From Rathayibacter sp. VKM Ac-2856 (GTDB lineage: Bacteria; Actinomycetota; Actinomycetes; Actinomycetales; Microbacteriaceae): DNA of 64,000 nt. A program made the translations under genes and the position numbers. The stretch covers positions 62,001 through 126,000 of the forward strand of contig NZ_JABMLF010000003.1 of the NCBI RefSeq assembly GCF_013205055.1, read 5' to 3'. Shown one piece after another: positions 1-7,915 of the stretch (within the stretch, counting starts at the first letter, position 1; each line of letters opens with the position of its first letter). The notes under the pieces were generated by a model. That model worked only from the letters and a program-made list of their open reading frames with translations, did no database searches and had not been told where the DNA came from.

Positions 1-404
1 CCCAGGACCGCGGGCGCGCGCCGCTCGTCGTCGTCGCCGAGGGCTTCTCGCTCGACTCGATGGACGACGCGCACTCCGAGCGCGGCCTCGACGCCTTCGG
101 CCGTCCGCGGCTGGGCGGCATCGGCGAGATGCTCGCCCCGATGATCGAGGACCGCACGGGCATCGAGACCCGCGCCACCACCCTCGGCCACATCCAGCGC
201 GGCGGCACGCCGAGCGCCTTCGACCGCGTCCTCGCCACCCGCCTCGGCATGGCCGCCGCGGACTCCGTCGTCGCCGAGCACTGGGGCCGCATGGTCGCCC
301 TGCGCGGCACCGACATCTACCACGTCGACTTCGCCGAGGCGCTGGGCACCCTGAAGACGGTGCCCGACTCCCGCTACGAGGAGGCGCGCACCCTCTTCGG
401 ATAG
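1..404 (+). CDS. pfkA: 6-phosphofructokinase, C-terminal part (5' end outside the window)
   Basis: The reading frame is already open at base 3 and ends at a TAG at 402-404, so only about the last 133 residues are visible. PfkA transfers phosphate to fructose 6-phosphate to give fructose 1,6-bisphosphate, the committed step of glycolysis. The visible part carries the family stretch LGHIQRGGTPSAFDRVLATR, which contributes to the substrate site, and a C-terminal region of normal length. An internal ATG at 60 is not the start, because the upstream residues (LVVVAEGFS) belong to the fold. Whether the donor is ATP or pyrophosphate cannot be judged, since the residues that decide it lie upstream. 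Confidence 0.93.
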   Translation, partial: QDRGRAPLVVVAEGFSLDSMDDAHSERGLDAFGRPRLGGIGEMLAPMIEDRTGIETRATTLGHIQRGGTPSAFDRVLATRLGMAAADSVVAEHWGRMVALRGTDIYHVDFAEALGTLKTVPDSRYEEARTLFG

Positions 405-412
405 CGCAGTTC

Positions 413-456
413 TTCACTCCATCTTCACTCTGTGGCAAGATTCACTATGGAGTGAA
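413..456. promoter_or_regulatory. Perfect 10-bp inverted repeat with extra TTCACT boxes upstream of abiEi
   Basis: TTCACTCCAT at 413-422 is matched by its exact complement ATGGAGTGAA at 447-456, with 24 bases between. Further direct TTCACT copies lie at 424-429 and 441-446 inside the loop. The palindrome ends 12 bases before the abiEi start. Known AbiEi antitoxins repress their own operon by binding inverted repeats upstream, so an autoregulatory operator is the natural reading; that role is inferred. Confidence 0.6.
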
Positions 457-468
457 AGTGGGTCCAGG

Positions 469-1497
469 GTGAATGTCGTCATCTGCCTTCCCGCGTCTTT
501 GTCCGGCAGATTCGAGGCGTCAGAACGACCAGTCGGCGTCTCCGTCCTCTTCGAGGGCGAGGGGGCGTGGATCGAAGCCGATGGTCATCGCCGTCCGGTC
601 TGGGTGCTGGAACGTGCGTCGCGCCTGCCCTCCCACCTCTCCCGGGCGGTACCGGACGGATGGACAGGTCTGATCGTCGGGCGCGGAATTCCGGCCGACG
701 AGCGTGACGAGCTGGAGCGCTCGCAGCTGAGCTGGTGGGACCTCGAGGGAGGGCTGCATCTGGATCTCGAGGGCCGACGGATCGATCGCGAGTCGACTCC
801 GCCGCGCACGAGGGGGTCCTCGGCGACTGGACGGAGTTCTGAACGCGGGTTGGGCCCGGTCGGACGACGAGCAGCGCAGCTCCTGCTGACAGAACCCACT
901 CCGAGTGTGTGGAGCGTGACCCGGCTCGCCGAACGCGCCAGGATCTCCGCCGGCCAAGCCCACAACGTCCTCGCCCTCCTCGAGAGGGACGGGGTGCTGG
1001 AGGCCGTCGGCCGCGGAGCTTCCAAGCGGCGCGTTCTGAGCAGGAAGGACCCGCTCCTCGGCCGACTGCGCATCTCGGAGTCCCTGCTTCGACCGCCGTC
1101 CGGACTTTTCGCGCATCTTTACAGCCACAACGACCGGGAGGTCACGCAGAAGCTGGCCACTGCTGCCGCGAGCGCCGGCGTGGACTACGCCGTGACCTCG
1201 ACGATGGGTTCGCGACTCTGGGGTGTTCCTGTGACGACGACGGACATCGTCCGGGTGCGTGTGGCCGCAGACGACCTCCTGAGGGTCGCGATTCTGCTCG
1301 ATGTCGAGGACCTTCCCTCACGTGACGGTGCGAATCTCGAACTCTGGACGGACACGGGCCTCGTGGGGACGGCTGCGTCGGTCGACATCGAAGGGGTCCG
1401 AGTGGCGCCGGCTGCGCGCGTCTGGCTCGACCTCTTGCGCCAGGGCGGTCGCTATGCCGATGCCGCCGACCTTCTGTGGGAGCAGCTCCGTGACTGA
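469..1497 (+). CDS. AbiEi-family antitoxin/winged-helix regulator of a type IV toxin-antitoxin pair
   Basis: This 342-residue protein is probably the antitoxin and autorepressor of the nucleotidyltransferase toxin encoded next to it. Residues about 1-110 resemble the nuclease-like N-terminal domain seen in long AbiEi proteins (SQLSWWDLEGGLHLDL). Residues about 125-190 form a winged helix-turn-helix (SVTRLAERARISAGQAHNVL). The remainder resembles the AbiEi C-terminal domain (MGSRLWGVPVTTTDIVRVRV). It starts at GTG 469, just behind an inverted repeat at 413-456. The next frame begins at GTG 1490, inside the last codons, the overlap expected of a coupled two-gene operon. The family call rests on domain pattern only; I did not recognise a specific characterised homologue. 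Confidence 0.7.
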   Translation: MNVVICLPASLSGRFEASERPVGVSVLFEGEGAWIEADGHRRPVWVLERASRLPSHLSRAVPDGWTGLIVGRGIPADERDELERSQLSWWDLEGGLHLDLEGRRIDRESTPPRTRGSSATGRSSERGLGPVGRRAAQLLLTEPTPSVWSVTRLAERARISAGQAHNVLALLERDGVLEAVGRGASKRRVLSRKDPLLGRLRISESLLRPPSGLFAHLYSHNDREVTQKLATAAASAGVDYAVTSTMGSRLWGVPVTTTDIVRVRVAADDLLRVAILLDVEDLPSRDGANLELWTDTGLVGTAASVDIEGVRVAPAARVWLDLLRQGGRYADAADLLWEQLRD

Positions 1498-1605
1498 CTC
1501 CGACGGGACACAGGTGGACGCCTACAGCCGGGAGACGACCGACGTGCGATCAGCGAGGCGGCCGATGTCATCCGCGCCGCCGGTTTCGCGAGCGCTCACC
1601 TCGTC

Positions 1606-2361
1606 GTGATCGGCGGTCTGGTCCCCTCCTTCCTCGTCCCGGTCCTGGAGGAGGGAGCAGACCCGCATATCGGGACCGCCGACATCGACCTCTGCGTCAG
1701 CCTGGCCTTCGTCGACGGAGAGACGGAGGAGTACGACCGCCTGGAGCGTGTCCTCCTCGACCGAGGCTTCTCCGTCTCCGATGCATCGTTCCGCTGGGTC
1801 CGAGGGACGCATCCCCGCGTGACACTGGAGTTCTTCTGCCCCGCCGGTCCGGGCCGTCCTGCCGGTGCCGCTCACCGTCCACGAGCAGCGGACAACCCCG
1901 TCGCCAAGCACAACATGGGCGCGCGCCTCTCAGCGCTGGCTCTCGACGCAGGCGACGTGTTGATCGACGACGCCGAGACGATCGAACGCCGCGTCGTCCT
2001 TCCCGAGGGGCGCGGAACGATCGACATCGCCCTCCGCGTGACCGGCCCGCTCGGATTCCTGGTCGCCAAGAGCGCCGCTCTTCAGAATCGGGACAAGCCG
2101 AAGGACGCGTACGACATCGTCTGGCTCCTCGAGAGCTGGCCGGGCGGCCCCGCGGCCGCCGCCGTGGCCTGGGGCGAGCGAGCCGCCTACACCGCCGAGG
2201 TCGAAGTCCTGGTGCGACGACTCGGGCAGCAGTTCGAGAGCACGGGATCAGTCGGAGCGGTGAGCTATTCCAGATTCGTCTCTTCTCCGCCGCCACTCGC
2301 GACACGCCAGGCGGTCGGCGCCGTCCGCGAGTTCCTGAGAGCGCTTCGACAGGCCGGGTGA
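1606..2361 (+). CDS. AbiEii/AbiGii-family nucleotidyltransferase toxin, apparently frameshifted at its N-terminus
   Basis: The protein has the minimal-nucleotidyltransferase signature: a GG pair at its very start, then HIGTADIDLCV with the two metal-binding aspartates, a later acidic strand (VTLEFF) and the KDAYDIVWLL segment typical of AbiEii toxins. Such toxins act by adding nucleotides to tRNA or other targets. The first usable start in this frame is GTG 1606, directly before the catalytic GG, which would remove the helix that normally precedes it. The same frame stays open upstream and reads AISEAADVIRAAGFASAHLV from 1546, but has no start codon. A GTG at 1490 in the next frame overlaps the antitoxin stop and could be the true start if one base is missing near 1541-1548. 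The toxin may therefore be a pseudogene, or the base call may be wrong. Confidence 0.65.
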   Translation: MIGGLVPSFLVPVLEEGADPHIGTADIDLCVSLAFVDGETEEYDRLERVLLDRGFSVSDASFRWVRGTHPRVTLEFFCPAGPGRPAGAAHRPRAADNPVAKHNMGARLSALALDAGDVLIDDAETIERRVVLPEGRGTIDIALRVTGPLGFLVAKSAALQNRDKPKDAYDIVWLLESWPGGPAAAAVAWGERAAYTAEVEVLVRRLGQQFESTGSVGAVSYSRFVSSPPPLATRQAVGAVREFLRALRQAG

Positions 2362-2364
2362 AGC

Positions 2365-2496
2365 GGATCTCGATACGCCCTCTGCGAGGGCTACTCGATC
2401 AGCATGTGCGCCCAGAGGCACTCCACGCCGAGCGGGATGACCGGCCAGCGGCCCTGCATGCCGGTCGAGCAGCCACGCAGCGGCGCATCGAGACCC
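2365..2496. repeat. Pair of REP-like units in opposite orientation
   Basis: A unit at 2365-2406 (GGATCTCGATACGCC, then a GC hairpin core, then GGCTACTCGATCAGCATG) is followed by an inverted, more diverged copy at 2457-2496 (CATGCCGGTCGAGCAGCC through GCATCGAGACCC). The same family occurs at 26983-27045 and 55311-55645. The copies fill the gap between the toxin gene and the convergent PEBP gene. Confidence 0.7.
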
Positions 2497-2503
2497 GCCG
2501 TCG

Positions 2504-3043
2504 TCAGCCCTTCGCGCCGTCCGGCGTCGCCGTCGCGACGAGCACCGCGCGCGCCAGCGTGTGGAAGTGCACGTTGAAGCCGAGGATCGCCGGCGTCGAC
2601 TCCGGATCCAGCTCGAGCTGCTCGACGTCGAGGGCGTGCACGGCGAAGAAGTAGCGGTGCTCGCGGTCCGGCGGCGCCGCTCCGATGAACTGGCGCAGCC
2701 GCATCTCGTTGGGCAGCGTCTGCGCGCCCGCGGGCAGCAGCTCGAAGCCGGCCGCTCCCGCGCCGGTGGGCAGCTCGGTCGTGTCGGCGGGCAGGTTGTA
2801 GACCGCCCAGTGCCAGAAGCCCGAGCCGGTGGGCGCATCGGGGTCGAACACCGTCACCGCGAAGCTCTTCGTCTCCGCGGGCGCTCCCGACCAGCGCAGC
2901 TGCGGCGAGACGTCCTCGCCGCCCGAGCCCTCGCCGTAGTGGCGGGGAGCCAGCGGTGCGCCGTCGCTGATGTCGTCGCTCTCGAGGGTGAAGGTCGCCA
3001 CCTCGCCGAGGCGGGCGTAGGGGTCGTAGTTCCAGTCGGACAT
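2504..3043 (-). CDS. YbhB/YbcL family Raf-kinase-inhibitor-like (PEBP) protein
   Basis: This 179-residue protein has the phosphatidylethanolamine-binding fold. Recognisable elements are [20 protein letters not shown] (the DPDAP and WHW ligand-pocket motifs), the [19 protein letters not shown] strand region and a C-terminal [11 protein letters not shown] strand. Bacterial members are cytoplasmic or periplasmic proteins of uncertain role; no signal peptide is seen here, so it is probably cytoplasmic. The start ATG at 3043 follows a plausible ribosome-binding sequence (ACGGAGAACCGG). It is a monocistronic gene, convergent with the toxin gene. Confidence 0.92.
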   Translation of the reverse strand: MSDWNYDPYARLGEVATFTLESDDISDGAPLAPRHYGEGSGGEDVSPQLRWSGAPAETKSFAVTVFDPDAPTGSGFWHWAVYNLPADTTELPTGAGAAGFELLPAGAQTLPNEMRLRQFIGAAPPDREHRYFFAVHALDVEQLELDPESTPAILGFNVHFHTLARAVLVATATPDGAKG

Positions 3044-3124
3044 CCGGTTCTCCGTTCGGGCGCTCGGGGTGCGCGCCAGCTCCCAGCCTAGGAACCGTGC
3101 GCGCCGCGTCGAGGGCTTGCGCGC

Positions 3125-3754
3125 TCAGGAACCGAGGTAGCGCCCCGGCCGGTGGTTGAAGGCGAGCACGAGGTTGAGCACCACGACCCCCGCCGCCGAG
3201 ATGAGCACGTTCAGCGGCGGCACGACGAGCAGCGCCGCCACGACGACGCAGGCGTCGAGCGCCATCATCACGTAGCCGGCCCGCCAGCCCAGCCGCTCCT
3301 GGGCCAGGAGGGCGAGGATGCTGAAGCCGCCCAGGCTCGAGCCGTGCCGGAAGAGGATCAGCAGGCCGATCCCCGCGAGCACGTCGCCGGTGAGCACCCC
3401 GTAGACGGGCTCGATGCGGATCGTCCCGAACGCGAGCGGATGCAGGCCCGCCAGCAGCGAGACCAGCACGATCGAGAACATCGTCCGCAGGGTGAAGCGC
3501 CAGCCCTTCTTCCAGAGCGAGAGCGCCAGGAACGGCAGGTTGACCACGACGAGGATCACGCCGAACGGGATCGGCGCCGCGTAGCCCAGCAGCAGCGCCA
3601 GCCCCGCCGTGCCGCCGGTGACCGCCTCGCTCGCCCGCAGCAGGAACAGCCCGAGCGAGACGATGAACGCGCCGGTCACGAGTCCGAAGACGTCCTCGAC
3701 GCGGCTGTGCGGGACGGGCAGGCTCTGCGGAGCGGAGAGGGGGGCGTCGGTCAC
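3125..3754 (-). CDS. YitT-family multi-pass membrane protein
   Basis: The protein has 209 residues and five or six predicted membrane segments. The most characteristic segment is GLFLLRASEAVTGGTAGLAL, typical of the YitT/DUF161 family. The usual C-terminal cytoplasmic DUF2179 domain is absent, so this is the short form. Transported substrate and function are unknown for the family. The chosen start is GTG 3754. A CAGCAT hexamer at 3761-3766 lies exactly six bases upstream and there is no Shine-Dalgarno, which fits a leaderless transcript. The frame is open further upstream, but that sequence is antisense to trhO and does not resemble protein. Confidence 0.85.
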   Translation of the reverse strand: MTDAPLSAPQSLPVPHSRVEDVFGLVTGAFIVSLGLFLLRASEAVTGGTAGLALLLGYAAPIPFGVILVVVNLPFLALSLWKKGWRFTLRTMFSIVLVSLLAGLHPLAFGTIRIEPVYGVLTGDVLAGIGLLILFRHGSSLGGFSILALLAQERLGWRAGYVMMALDACVVVAALLVVPPLNVLISAAGVVVLNLVLAFNHRPGRYLGS

Positions 3755-3826
3755 CCGGAGATGCTGCCACACCCGCGTTTCGGGAGCGTGTCGTCCGCCC
3801 CGGCCGCGCCCTCGTAGGATGTGCCG

Positions 3827-4741
3827 GTGCTGCCGAAGATCCTGCTGTTCTACCGCTTCGTGCCGCTCGCCGACCCCGAGTCCGTGCGGCTGTGGCAGCG
3901 CGAGCTCTGCGAGCACCTCGGCCTGCGCGGGCGCGTCCTGCTCTCCGCGGACGGCGTCAACGGCACCCTCGGCGGTGAGATGGGCGCGCTCAAGCGCTGG
4001 GTCCGCCGCACCCGCGAGCACTCCGCCTTCCGCGGTCTCGAGGTGAAGTGGAGCGACGGCACCGCCCTGGACGAGGAGGGCCGGAGCGTCGATTTCCCCG
4101 GGCTGTCGGTGAAGGTGCGCGAGGAGATCGTGTCGTTCGGGGCGCCCGAGGAGCTGCGCGTGGACGCGACGGGCGTCGTCGGCACCGGCGTCCGGCTGGA
4201 CCCGGACGAGGTCGACGCGCTCGTCGCCGAGCGGGAGGACGTGGTGTTCTTCGACGGCCGGAACGCCTTCGAGGCCGAGATCGGCCGCTTCGACGGCGCG
4301 GTCGTGCCCGGCGTCGCCAGCACCCGCGAGTTCGTCGAGCAGCTCGACTCCGGCGCCTACGACCACCTCAAGGACCGGCCGGTCGTCACCTACTGCACGG
4401 GCGGGATCCGCTGCGAGGTGCTCTCGAGCCTGATGCTCGCGCGCGGCTTCGGCGAGGTGTACCAGCTCGACGGCGGGGTCGTGCGCTACCAGGAGGCCCG
4501 CCGCGACACCGGCCTCTGGCGCGGCGCGCTCTACGTGTTCGACGGCCGCGGCTCCCTGACCTTCTCCCCCGGCGCCGAGGTGATCGGCCGCTGCCGCGTC
4601 TGCGCCGAGCCGACGAGCCGGATGCGCAACTGCACCGATCCCGCCTGCCGCGAGCAGCTGGTCGTCTGCGACGACTGCGGCACCGCGGCCTGCGCGGCGC
4701 ACGGCACCCTCCCCGCCGCGGGGCCTACGGTGCTCGGATGA
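3827..4741 (+). CDS. trhO: tRNA uridine(34) hydroxylase (rhodanese-like)
   Basis: TrhO (YceA family) hydroxylates uridine 34 of certain tRNAs with molecular oxygen, the first step towards wobble 5-methoxyuridine-type modifications. It has an N-terminal acylphosphatase-like region ([10 protein letters not shown]) and a rhodanese domain with the active-site cysteine in YCTGGIRCE (about residue 190). A C-terminal cysteine-rich segment (CRVCAEP, then C-T-D-P-A-C and CDDCGTAAC) probably binds zinc. GTG 3827 is preferred because TAGGAT at 3815-3820 ends six bases before it; GTG 3821 would add two residues. The stop overlaps the next start as ATGA, so the two genes are translationally coupled. Confidence 0.93.
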   Translation: MLPKILLFYRFVPLADPESVRLWQRELCEHLGLRGRVLLSADGVNGTLGGEMGALKRWVRRTREHSAFRGLEVKWSDGTALDEEGRSVDFPGLSVKVREEIVSFGAPEELRVDATGVVGTGVRLDPDEVDALVAEREDVVFFDGRNAFEAEIGRFDGAVVPGVASTREFVEQLDSGAYDHLKDRPVVTYCTGGIRCEVLSSLMLARGFGEVYQLDGGVVRYQEARRDTGLWRGALYVFDGRGSLTFSPGAEVIGRCRVCAEPTSRMRNCTDPACREQLVVCDDCGTAACAAHGTLPAAGPTVLG

Positions 4742-5511
4742 GCATCGAAGCGCGCGGCCGCATCCTCGTCGACCTCCACACCGCCCCCGAGCTGCTGAGC
4801 GTGGTGAACGTGTGGGACGTGATCTCGGCGACCACGATCGCCGCGCTGCCCGGGACCCGGGCGCTCGCGACGGCCAGCCACTCCATCGCCGCGACCTTCG
4901 GCTACGAGGACGGCGAGAGGATCCCGCTCGACCTGCACCTGGGCATGATCGAGCGGATCGTCGCCGCGGTCGACGTCCCCGTCTCGGCCGACCTCGAGGC
5001 CGGCTACGGCGACGCGGGCGAGACGATCCGCCGGGCCATCGAGGTCGGCGTGGTCGGCGCGAACCTGGAGGACCAGGCGAAGCCGCTGCCCGAGGCGCTG
5101 CGCGCGGTCGAGAAGGCGGTCGCCGCGGCCGAGGAGGAGGCCGTGCCCTTCGCCCTCAACGCCCGCACCGACGTGTTCCTCCGCGCGGGCGACCGCGACC
5201 GCGGCGAGGTGCTCGCCGACGCGATCGAGCGCGGTCGCGCCTACCTCGACGCGGGGGCGACCTGCTTCTTCGTCCCGGGCCTCCTGCAGGACGCGGAGCT
5301 CGAGGCCCTCGTGGCCGCCCTCGGCCTCCAGCGGGTCAGCGTTATCGGCGTCCCCGGCTCGCAGTCCCCCGCCCGCTTCGAGGAGCTCGGCCTCGCCCGC
5401 GTCTCCTACGGCCCGTGGACGCAGCGCGTCGCACTGACCGCCCTGCAGGATGCGGCATCGGCCCTGTACTCGGGCGGCGCGCTGCCCGAGTACACCCGGC
5501 CGCTGAACTGA
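4738..5511 (+). CDS. Isocitrate lyase/phosphoenolpyruvate mutase family protein
   Basis: This 257-residue TIM-barrel enzyme belongs to the ICL/PEPM superfamily, which makes or breaks C-C or C-P bonds next to a carboxylate. Visible elements are [10 protein letters not shown] at the N-terminus, the magnesium-binding [12 protein letters not shown], the NLEDQAK segment and [12 protein letters not shown]. The KKCGH-type loop of true isocitrate lyases is absent, so the substrate is not isocitrate; oxaloacetate decarboxylase, 2-methylisocitrate lyase-like or carboxyphosphonoenolpyruvate mutase-like activity are all possible. Its ATG overlaps the trhO stop by four bases, so it depends on the trhO transcript. 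Confidence 0.88.
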   Translation: MSIEARGRILVDLHTAPELLSVVNVWDVISATTIAALPGTRALATASHSIAATFGYEDGERIPLDLHLGMIERIVAAVDVPVSADLEAGYGDAGETIRRAIEVGVVGANLEDQAKPLPEALRAVEKAVAAAEEEAVPFALNARTDVFLRAGDRDRGEVLADAIERGRAYLDAGATCFFVPGLLQDAELEALVAALGLQRVSVIGVPGSQSPARFEELGLARVSYGPWTQRVALTALQDAASALYSGGALPEYTRPLN

Positions 5512-5557
5512 TCGCGCGCCCGGGCGCGCCCCGCGTGCCCGGGCGTAGCGTGGGCTC

Positions 5558-6568
5558 ATGTTCCGAGCCGTCGTCGTCGAGCAGCACTCCTCCTCCGACT
5601 CCCAGACCCCGAATCGCGCGCGACTGACCGAGCGGGACGATCCCGACCGCTCGCACGGGGACGTGACGCTCGCCGTCGAGTACTCGAGCGTCAACTACAA
5701 GGACGCCCTCGCTCTCGCCGGCCGTCCCGGCGTGGTGCGGCGCACCCCGCTGATCGCGGGCATCGACGTCGTCGGCACGGTCGAGTACGCCGACGGCGCC
5801 GCGGCCGAGCGCTTCGACTCCGGCGACCGCGTGGTGCTCAACGGCGCCGGTCTCGGCGAGCGCTTCGACGGCGGCCTCACGGAGCGCGCCCGGGTCGACT
5901 CGGCCTCGCTGCTGCGGATCCCCGGCGCGATCTCCTCGGCCCGGGCCGGCGCGATCGGCACCGCCGGCTTCACCGCGATGCTGGCCGTGCTCGCGCTCGA
6001 GCGCCGCGGCGTGCGGCCGGGCGACGGACCGGTGCTCGTCACCGGCGCCTCGGGCGGTGTCGGCTCGATCGCCGTCGCCGTGCTGTCGGCGCTCGGCCAC
6101 GAGGTCGTCGCGTCGACCGGGCGTGCGGACGAGCACGGCGACCTGCTCCGCCGCCTCGGCGCGGCCGACGTCCTCGACCGGGCCGAGCTGTCCGAGGAGG
6201 GGAAGCCGCTGCAGTCCGAGCGCTGGGCCGGCGCGGTCGACTCGGCCGGCTCGCACACCCTCGCGAACGCGCTCGCGCAGACCCGCTGGGGCGGCACCGT
6301 CGCCGCGTGCGGTCTCGCCCAGGGCGGCGACCTGCCCGCGAGCGTGATGCCGTTCATCCTCCGCGGAGTGACGCTGGCGGGCATCAACTCGGTGGAGGCG
6401 CCGCGGAAGCTGCGCGAGGAGGCCTGGCGCCGGCTCGCGCACGACCTCGACCTCGACCTGCTCGACGGCCTGACGACGACCGTCCCGCTCGCGGGCGCGA
6501 TCGACGCGGGTGCCGATCTGCTCGCCGGGCGCGCGCACGGGCGCACGCTGGTCGACGTGCGGGGCTGA
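5558..6568 (+). CDS. Acryloyl-CoA reductase-like NADPH oxidoreductase (AcuI/YhdH family, MDR superfamily)
   Basis: This 336-residue zinc-free medium-chain reductase probably reduces an activated enoyl substrate such as acryloyl-CoA. It has the YhdH-type N-terminal catalytic domain (EYSSVNYKDALALAGRPGVV), a nucleotide-binding VTGASGGVGSIAVAVL motif and the family-typical TRWGGTVAACGLAQGGDLP and INSVEAP segments. The cysteine ligands of zinc alcohol dehydrogenases are missing, as expected. ATG 5558 is preceded by TAGCGT at 5546-5551 with a six-base gap, indicating a separate leaderless promoter. The actual substrate cannot be read from the sequence. Confidence 0.9.
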   Translation: MFRAVVVEQHSSSDSQTPNRARLTERDDPDRSHGDVTLAVEYSSVNYKDALALAGRPGVVRRTPLIAGIDVVGTVEYADGAAAERFDSGDRVVLNGAGLGERFDGGLTERARVDSASLLRIPGAISSARAGAIGTAGFTAMLAVLALERRGVRPGDGPVLVTGASGGVGSIAVAVLSALGHEVVASTGRADEHGDLLRRLGAADVLDRAELSEEGKPLQSERWAGAVDSAGSHTLANALAQTRWGGTVAACGLAQGGDLPASVMPFILRGVTLAGINSVEAPRKLREEAWRRLAHDLDLDLLDGLTTTVPLAGAIDAGADLLAGRAHGRTLVDVRG

Positions 6569-6594
6569 CGCCCGGGGAGCCTCGGGGGGGCGGG

Positions 6595-7305
6595 CTACTC
6601 GGCGGCCTCGGTCGCGCCGCTCGGCTCAGCGGAGGCGCGGCCGGCGGAGGCGTCGGGGCGGGGCTTCGAGGCGGCCGGCTTCTTCGGAGCCTGCTTCTTC
6701 GCGGCGGGCTTCGGGGCGGCGGGCTCGTCGGGGGCAGGCTTGTCGGCTGCGGGCTCGTCGGCGACGGGCTTCTCGGCGCCGGGCTTCTCAGCGACAGGCT
6801 TCTTCGCGGGCGACTTCTTCGGAGCGGGCTTCTTCGCGGCGGGCTCCTCCGCGGGCTTCTCCGCCTGCGCCGCGGCCAGGCGCTCAGCGGCCTGCTCGGC
6901 GACCGCCGGCACGACGACGAGATCGTCGGTCTCGATCACCGGGATGGCGGCGGTCGCGGTGCCCAGCTGCAGCGCGGCGATCAGCTCCGGCGCGTGCTTC
7001 GTGCTGACGATCAGGCGCGAGTACTCCTCGCCGACCAGGTCGATCACCACCGCCGCGGCCGTGCGCTTGATCAGCAGGAAATCCTTGCCGCCGTGGAACT
7101 TCCAGGTCCCCGCCGCGATCGTGAGCGGGACCGCGGTCCCCGGCGCGCGGATCCCGCGCACCCAGATCCACGGATCCTCGGTGACCGTCGCCGAGCGGAT
7201 GCTCGCGCGATCGACGACGACGTCGCCGCGGTGCAGGGCGAGCACCCGTTCGGCGCGGGTCAGGCGGAGTTCGAGGCGGTCGGGGAGCACGGTCACGACG
7301 GGCAT
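6595..7305 (-). CDS. Small PH-like beta-domain protein with a long Lys/Pro/Ala-rich repeat tail
   Basis: Residues about 1-125 form a compact beta-rich domain (LPDRLELRLTRAERVLALHR, later GTWKFHGGKDFLLI) like bacterial PH-type domains in actinobacteria. From about residue 140 the chain turns into low-complexity repeats of the PAAKKPAPKK, EKPVADEPAADKP kind, about 85 residues long, acidic and basic in alternation. The tail resembles the disordered basic tails of some actinobacterial DNA- or envelope-associated proteins. The start ATG 7305 is supported by CAGACT at 7312-7317, six bases upstream. The function is unknown. Confidence 0.72.
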   Translation of the reverse strand: MPVVTVLPDRLELRLTRAERVLALHRGDVVVDRASIRSATVTEDPWIWVRGIRAPGTAVPLTIAAGTWKFHGGKDFLLIKRTAAAVVIDLVGEEYSRLIVSTKHAPELIAALQLGTATAAIPVIETDDLVVVPAVAEQAAERLAAAQAEKPAEEPAAKKPAPKKSPAKKPVAEKPGAEKPVADEPAADKPAPDEPAAPKPAAKKQAPKKPAASKPRPDASAGRASAEPSGATEAAE

Positions 7306-7366
7306 GCCCCTAGTCTGCCCCGACCATCGCACTCGGCGCCCGGGGTCGCGGTGGCAGCATGGAGGG

Positions 7367-7744
7367 ATGGTCGGCGATCAGGACGAGCGGCGCCTCCTCG
7401 ACACCCGCCTCGCCGAGCGGCAGGCCGAGGCGAGGCGCGAGGCGCAGCGGCTCGAGGAGTCCCTCCGCGAGCTGCTCCTCGACCGCGCCGACGGCACCGC
7501 CGACGATGAGCACGACCCGGAGGGCACCCCGCTCTCGGCCGAGTGGTCGCGGATAGCCGGAGTGCGCGACGCCCTCGCCCGCACCGAGCACGACCTCGCC
7601 GCCGCCCGCGCCCGCCTCGCCTCCGGCGACTACGGCGACTGCGCCAACTGCGGCCGCCCGATCGGCGCCGCCCGCCTGGAGGCCCGCCCCACCGCCGACC
7701 TCTGCATCACCTGCGCCCGCGCCGCCGAGTCTCGCCGCCGGTGA
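7367..7744 (+). CDS. TraR/DksA-type C4 zinc-finger protein
   Basis: This 125-residue protein has a long N-terminal coiled coil (about residues 5-85, rich in Arg, Glu and Leu heptads) and a C-terminal C4 zinc finger made of CANCGRPIG and LCITC. DksA/TraR proteins bind the RNA polymerase secondary channel and tune initiation; actinobacterial members are often less well characterised relatives. The coiled coil is comparable in length to DksA, but the tip aspartates cannot be assigned with certainty. The start ATG 7367 has CAGCAT at 7355-7360 six bases upstream. Confidence 0.87.
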   Translation: MVGDQDERRLLDTRLAERQAEARREAQRLEESLRELLLDRADGTADDEHDPEGTPLSAEWSRIAGVRDALARTEHDLAAARARLASGDYGDCANCGRPIGAARLEARPTADLCITCARAAESRRR

Positions 7745-7915
7745 CGACGACGCGCGCCGAGGCCGTGCACTCCCGCGCACCCTGAAGGCCCCCACAGGCC
7801 AAGGCGTGCAGAAACCCGGGTGCTCCTGCGAGAGTTCACATGCGGTCGTACCCCCGATGGGTGGTCCCGCTCCCCCTCCCCCCTTTCTGCCGCCTCCTCG
7901 AAAGGCCTCCTCCGC

